Assembly (NCBI GenBank): GCA_009923795.1
Contig: RFSU01000164.1
Location: 1-5,190, forward strand
Direction of reading: 5' to 3'
Length of the DNA: 5,190 nt
Origin: Sphingomonadaceae bacterium
Lineage (GTDB): Bacteria; Pseudomonadota; Alphaproteobacteria; Sphingomonadales; Sphingomonadaceae
Shown piece after piece: positions 4,011 to 5,190 of the stretch. The notes below the pieces were generated by a model. It did not search any database, had not been told where the DNA came from, and saw only the letters and a list, made by a program, of their open reading frames with translations. How positions within the stretch are numbered: the first letter of the stretch is position 1; each line of letters begins with the position of its first letter. The position numbers and the translations under genes are program-made.

Positions 4011-5190
4011 TTACCAGCCGCAGCTCTTGCCCTTATTCTGGGCCTTCAGCCAGGTCATCAGCGGCTTGAAATAGGCGATCATCGCCGTGCCATCCATGTC
4101 CCTCTTGCCGGTAAAGGCCTGAAGCGCATCGGGCCAAGGCTTGGACGCGCCCATTTCAAGCATGGCGTTCAGGCGTGTGCCAACATCCTTATTGCCATAG
4201 AAGGAACAGCGGTGGAGCGGCCCCTTCCACTTCGCAATGTCGCAGGCCGCTTTGTAGAATTGGAACTGCAAAATGCGCGCAAGGAAATAGCGCGTATAAG
4301 GCGTGTTGCCGGGGATGTGATATTTGGCCCCTGCATCAAAATTGGCTTCGCGGCGCTCCACAGGCGGGATAATGCCCTGATATTGAACGCGCAAATCCGT
4401 CCAGCCCTTGTTGTAATTGGCCGTCGGGATGGAGCCATTGAACACCCCCCAACGCCATTTATCGACAAGCAAGCCAAAGGGCAGGAACGCCACCTTATCC
4501 ATCGCCTGACGCAAGAGCAGGCCCAGATCCTTATCCGCGCTGGGCACCTGCGCCTTATCGAGCAGGCCAATCTGCACCAGATATTCAGGCGTGATCGACA
4601 AAGCGACGGCATCTCCAATGGCTTCGTGGAAGCCGTCATTCGCACCGTTCAGATAGAGAAAGCTCTGCTTGTTATAGGCGCGCTGATAATAATTATGGCC
4701 CAGCTCATGATGCACGGTCACAAAGTCACCGCTGTTCACCTTGGTGCACATCTTAATCCGCAGATCATCGACATTGTTAATGTCCCAGGCACTGGCATGG
4801 CACACGACTTCGCGATCCGCAGGCTTGGTGATCTGAGAGCGTTCATAAAAACTCTTAGGCAAAGGCGCAAAGCCGAGCGAGGAGAAGAAGCCTTCGCCCG
4901 TCTGCACCATCTTGAGCGGATCATAGCCCTTGGCCTTCAACAGGTCGCCAATGTCATAGCCGATATCGCCCGCGCCCTTGGGCGCGACCAGCGGGTAGAT
5001 ATCGCCCCATTCCTGCGCCCACATATTGCCGAGAAGATCAGCCCGGATCGGCCCAGATTTGGGCTGAACGGCATCGCCATATTTTTCATTGAGCTTGGTG
5101 CGCGTATAGCAATGCAGCTGGTCGTAGAGTGGCTTGACTTGGGTCCAGAGCTTATCAGTCAGCTTGGCAAAATCATCGGCGGGCATGTCA
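4011..5190 (-). CDS. M2 family peptidyl-dipeptidase (angiotensin-converting enzyme homologue), N-terminal part beyond the window
   Basis: The last 392 residues of a protein that should be about 600 long; the frame is open at 5190. The Met codon at 5186-5184 is internal, since it aligns deep inside ACE. Counting from it, HHELGH holds the zinc ligands His160 and His164 with the base Glu161, and the third ligand Glu188 is in GFHEAIGDAVALS. His290 and Tyr300 in YHIPGNTPYTRYF match ACE His513/Tyr523. Gln58, Lys288 and Tyr297 match the residues gripping the substrate C-terminus. Trp56 and Arg266 match chloride site I, and Arg299 one ligand of site II. Cys129/147 and Cys315/327 match two ACE disulfides, indicating an exported, oxidised protein. 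The offset to human testis ACE is a constant 223 with no gap between these sites. The enzyme removes C-terminal dipeptides, presumably from periplasmic or environmental peptides, for nutrition. The C-terminus SCGW resembles the ACE domain end. Promoter and signal peptide are outside the window. Confidence 0.97.
   Translation of the reverse strand, partial: DMPADDFAKLTDKLWTQVKPLYDQLHCYTRTKLNEKYGDAVQPKSGPIRADLLGNMWAQEWGDIYPLVAPKGAGDIGYDIGDLLKAKGYDPLKMVQTGEGFFSSLGFAPLPKSFYERSQITKPADREVVCHASAWDINNVDDLRIKMCTKVNSGDFVTVHHELGHNYYQRAYNKQSFLYLNGANDGFHEAIGDAVALSITPEYLVQIGLLDKAQVPSADKDLGLLLRQAMDKVAFLPFGLLVDKWRWGVFNGSIPTANYNKGWTDLRVQYQGIIPPVERREANFDAGAKYHIPGNTPYTRYFLARILQFQFYKAACDIAKWKGPLHRCSFYGNKDVGTRLNAMLEMGASKPWPDALQAFTGKRDMDGTAMIAYFKPLMTWLKAQNKGKSCGW

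Noticed and set aside
4169..4645. Second minus-strand frame of 158 codons inside the M2 peptidase
   Set aside because: It is an out-of-frame Arg-rich shadow. The peptidase frame aligns with ACE without a gap through this segment, so there is no frameshift.
1..5190. A novel multi-gene defence, mobile or biosynthetic system
   Set aside because: All six genes belong to well-known families. The gaps are short, and no direct repeats, integrase, transposase, tRNA scar, toxin-antitoxin pair or compositional island is visible.

Overview
The window carries six protein-coding genes and no RNA gene, mobile element, CRISPR array or integration scar. It is moderately GC-rich and densely coded. Gene content and protein style (a short exported nuclease ending in Trp-Cys-Val, a periplasmic ACE-type M2 dipeptidase, a PQQ-type sugar dehydrogenase, an Amn of the same length as the E. 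coli enzyme) suggest an alphaproteobacterium, most likely a sphingomonad. The taxonomy is an inference from recalled family resemblance; the genus cannot be fixed from here.

Left part: the first 145 codons of an exported PQQ-dependent aldose sugar dehydrogenase-like protein run leftward off the window edge (1-436, minus). Across a 169-bp divergent gap lies a small exported staphylococcal-nuclease-type protein (606-1043, plus). It is followed after 81 bp by a 1-Cys-looking PRX5-type peroxiredoxin (1125-1607, plus), which ends in a tandem stop and a strong intrinsic terminator (1630-1663).

Middle: AMP nucleosidase amn (1716-3170, plus) starts without a visible Shine-Dalgarno sequence. It is followed 19 bp later by a classical short-chain dehydrogenase (3190-3972, plus) with a very good ribosome binding site; the two probably form an operon. 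The SDR has Met where most classical SDRs have the catalytic Asn.

Right part: a convergent M2 peptidase (angiotensin-converting-enzyme homologue) occupies 4011-5190 on the minus strand, and its N-terminal third lies beyond the right edge. A perfect 10-bp hairpin sits in the 38-bp convergent gap. Every ACE zinc, catalytic, substrate-carboxylate and disulfide position that I could align is present.

Functionally these look like independent housekeeping or accessory units: periplasmic sugar oxidation, nucleic-acid degradation, peroxide detoxification, purine salvage and peptide trimming. I see no evidence of a new defence, mobile or multi-gene system. The points most worth a second look are the Asn-to-Met change in the SDR, the possibly leaderless amn start, the hairpin-like operator upstream of the peroxiredoxin gene, and the very complete ACE active site.
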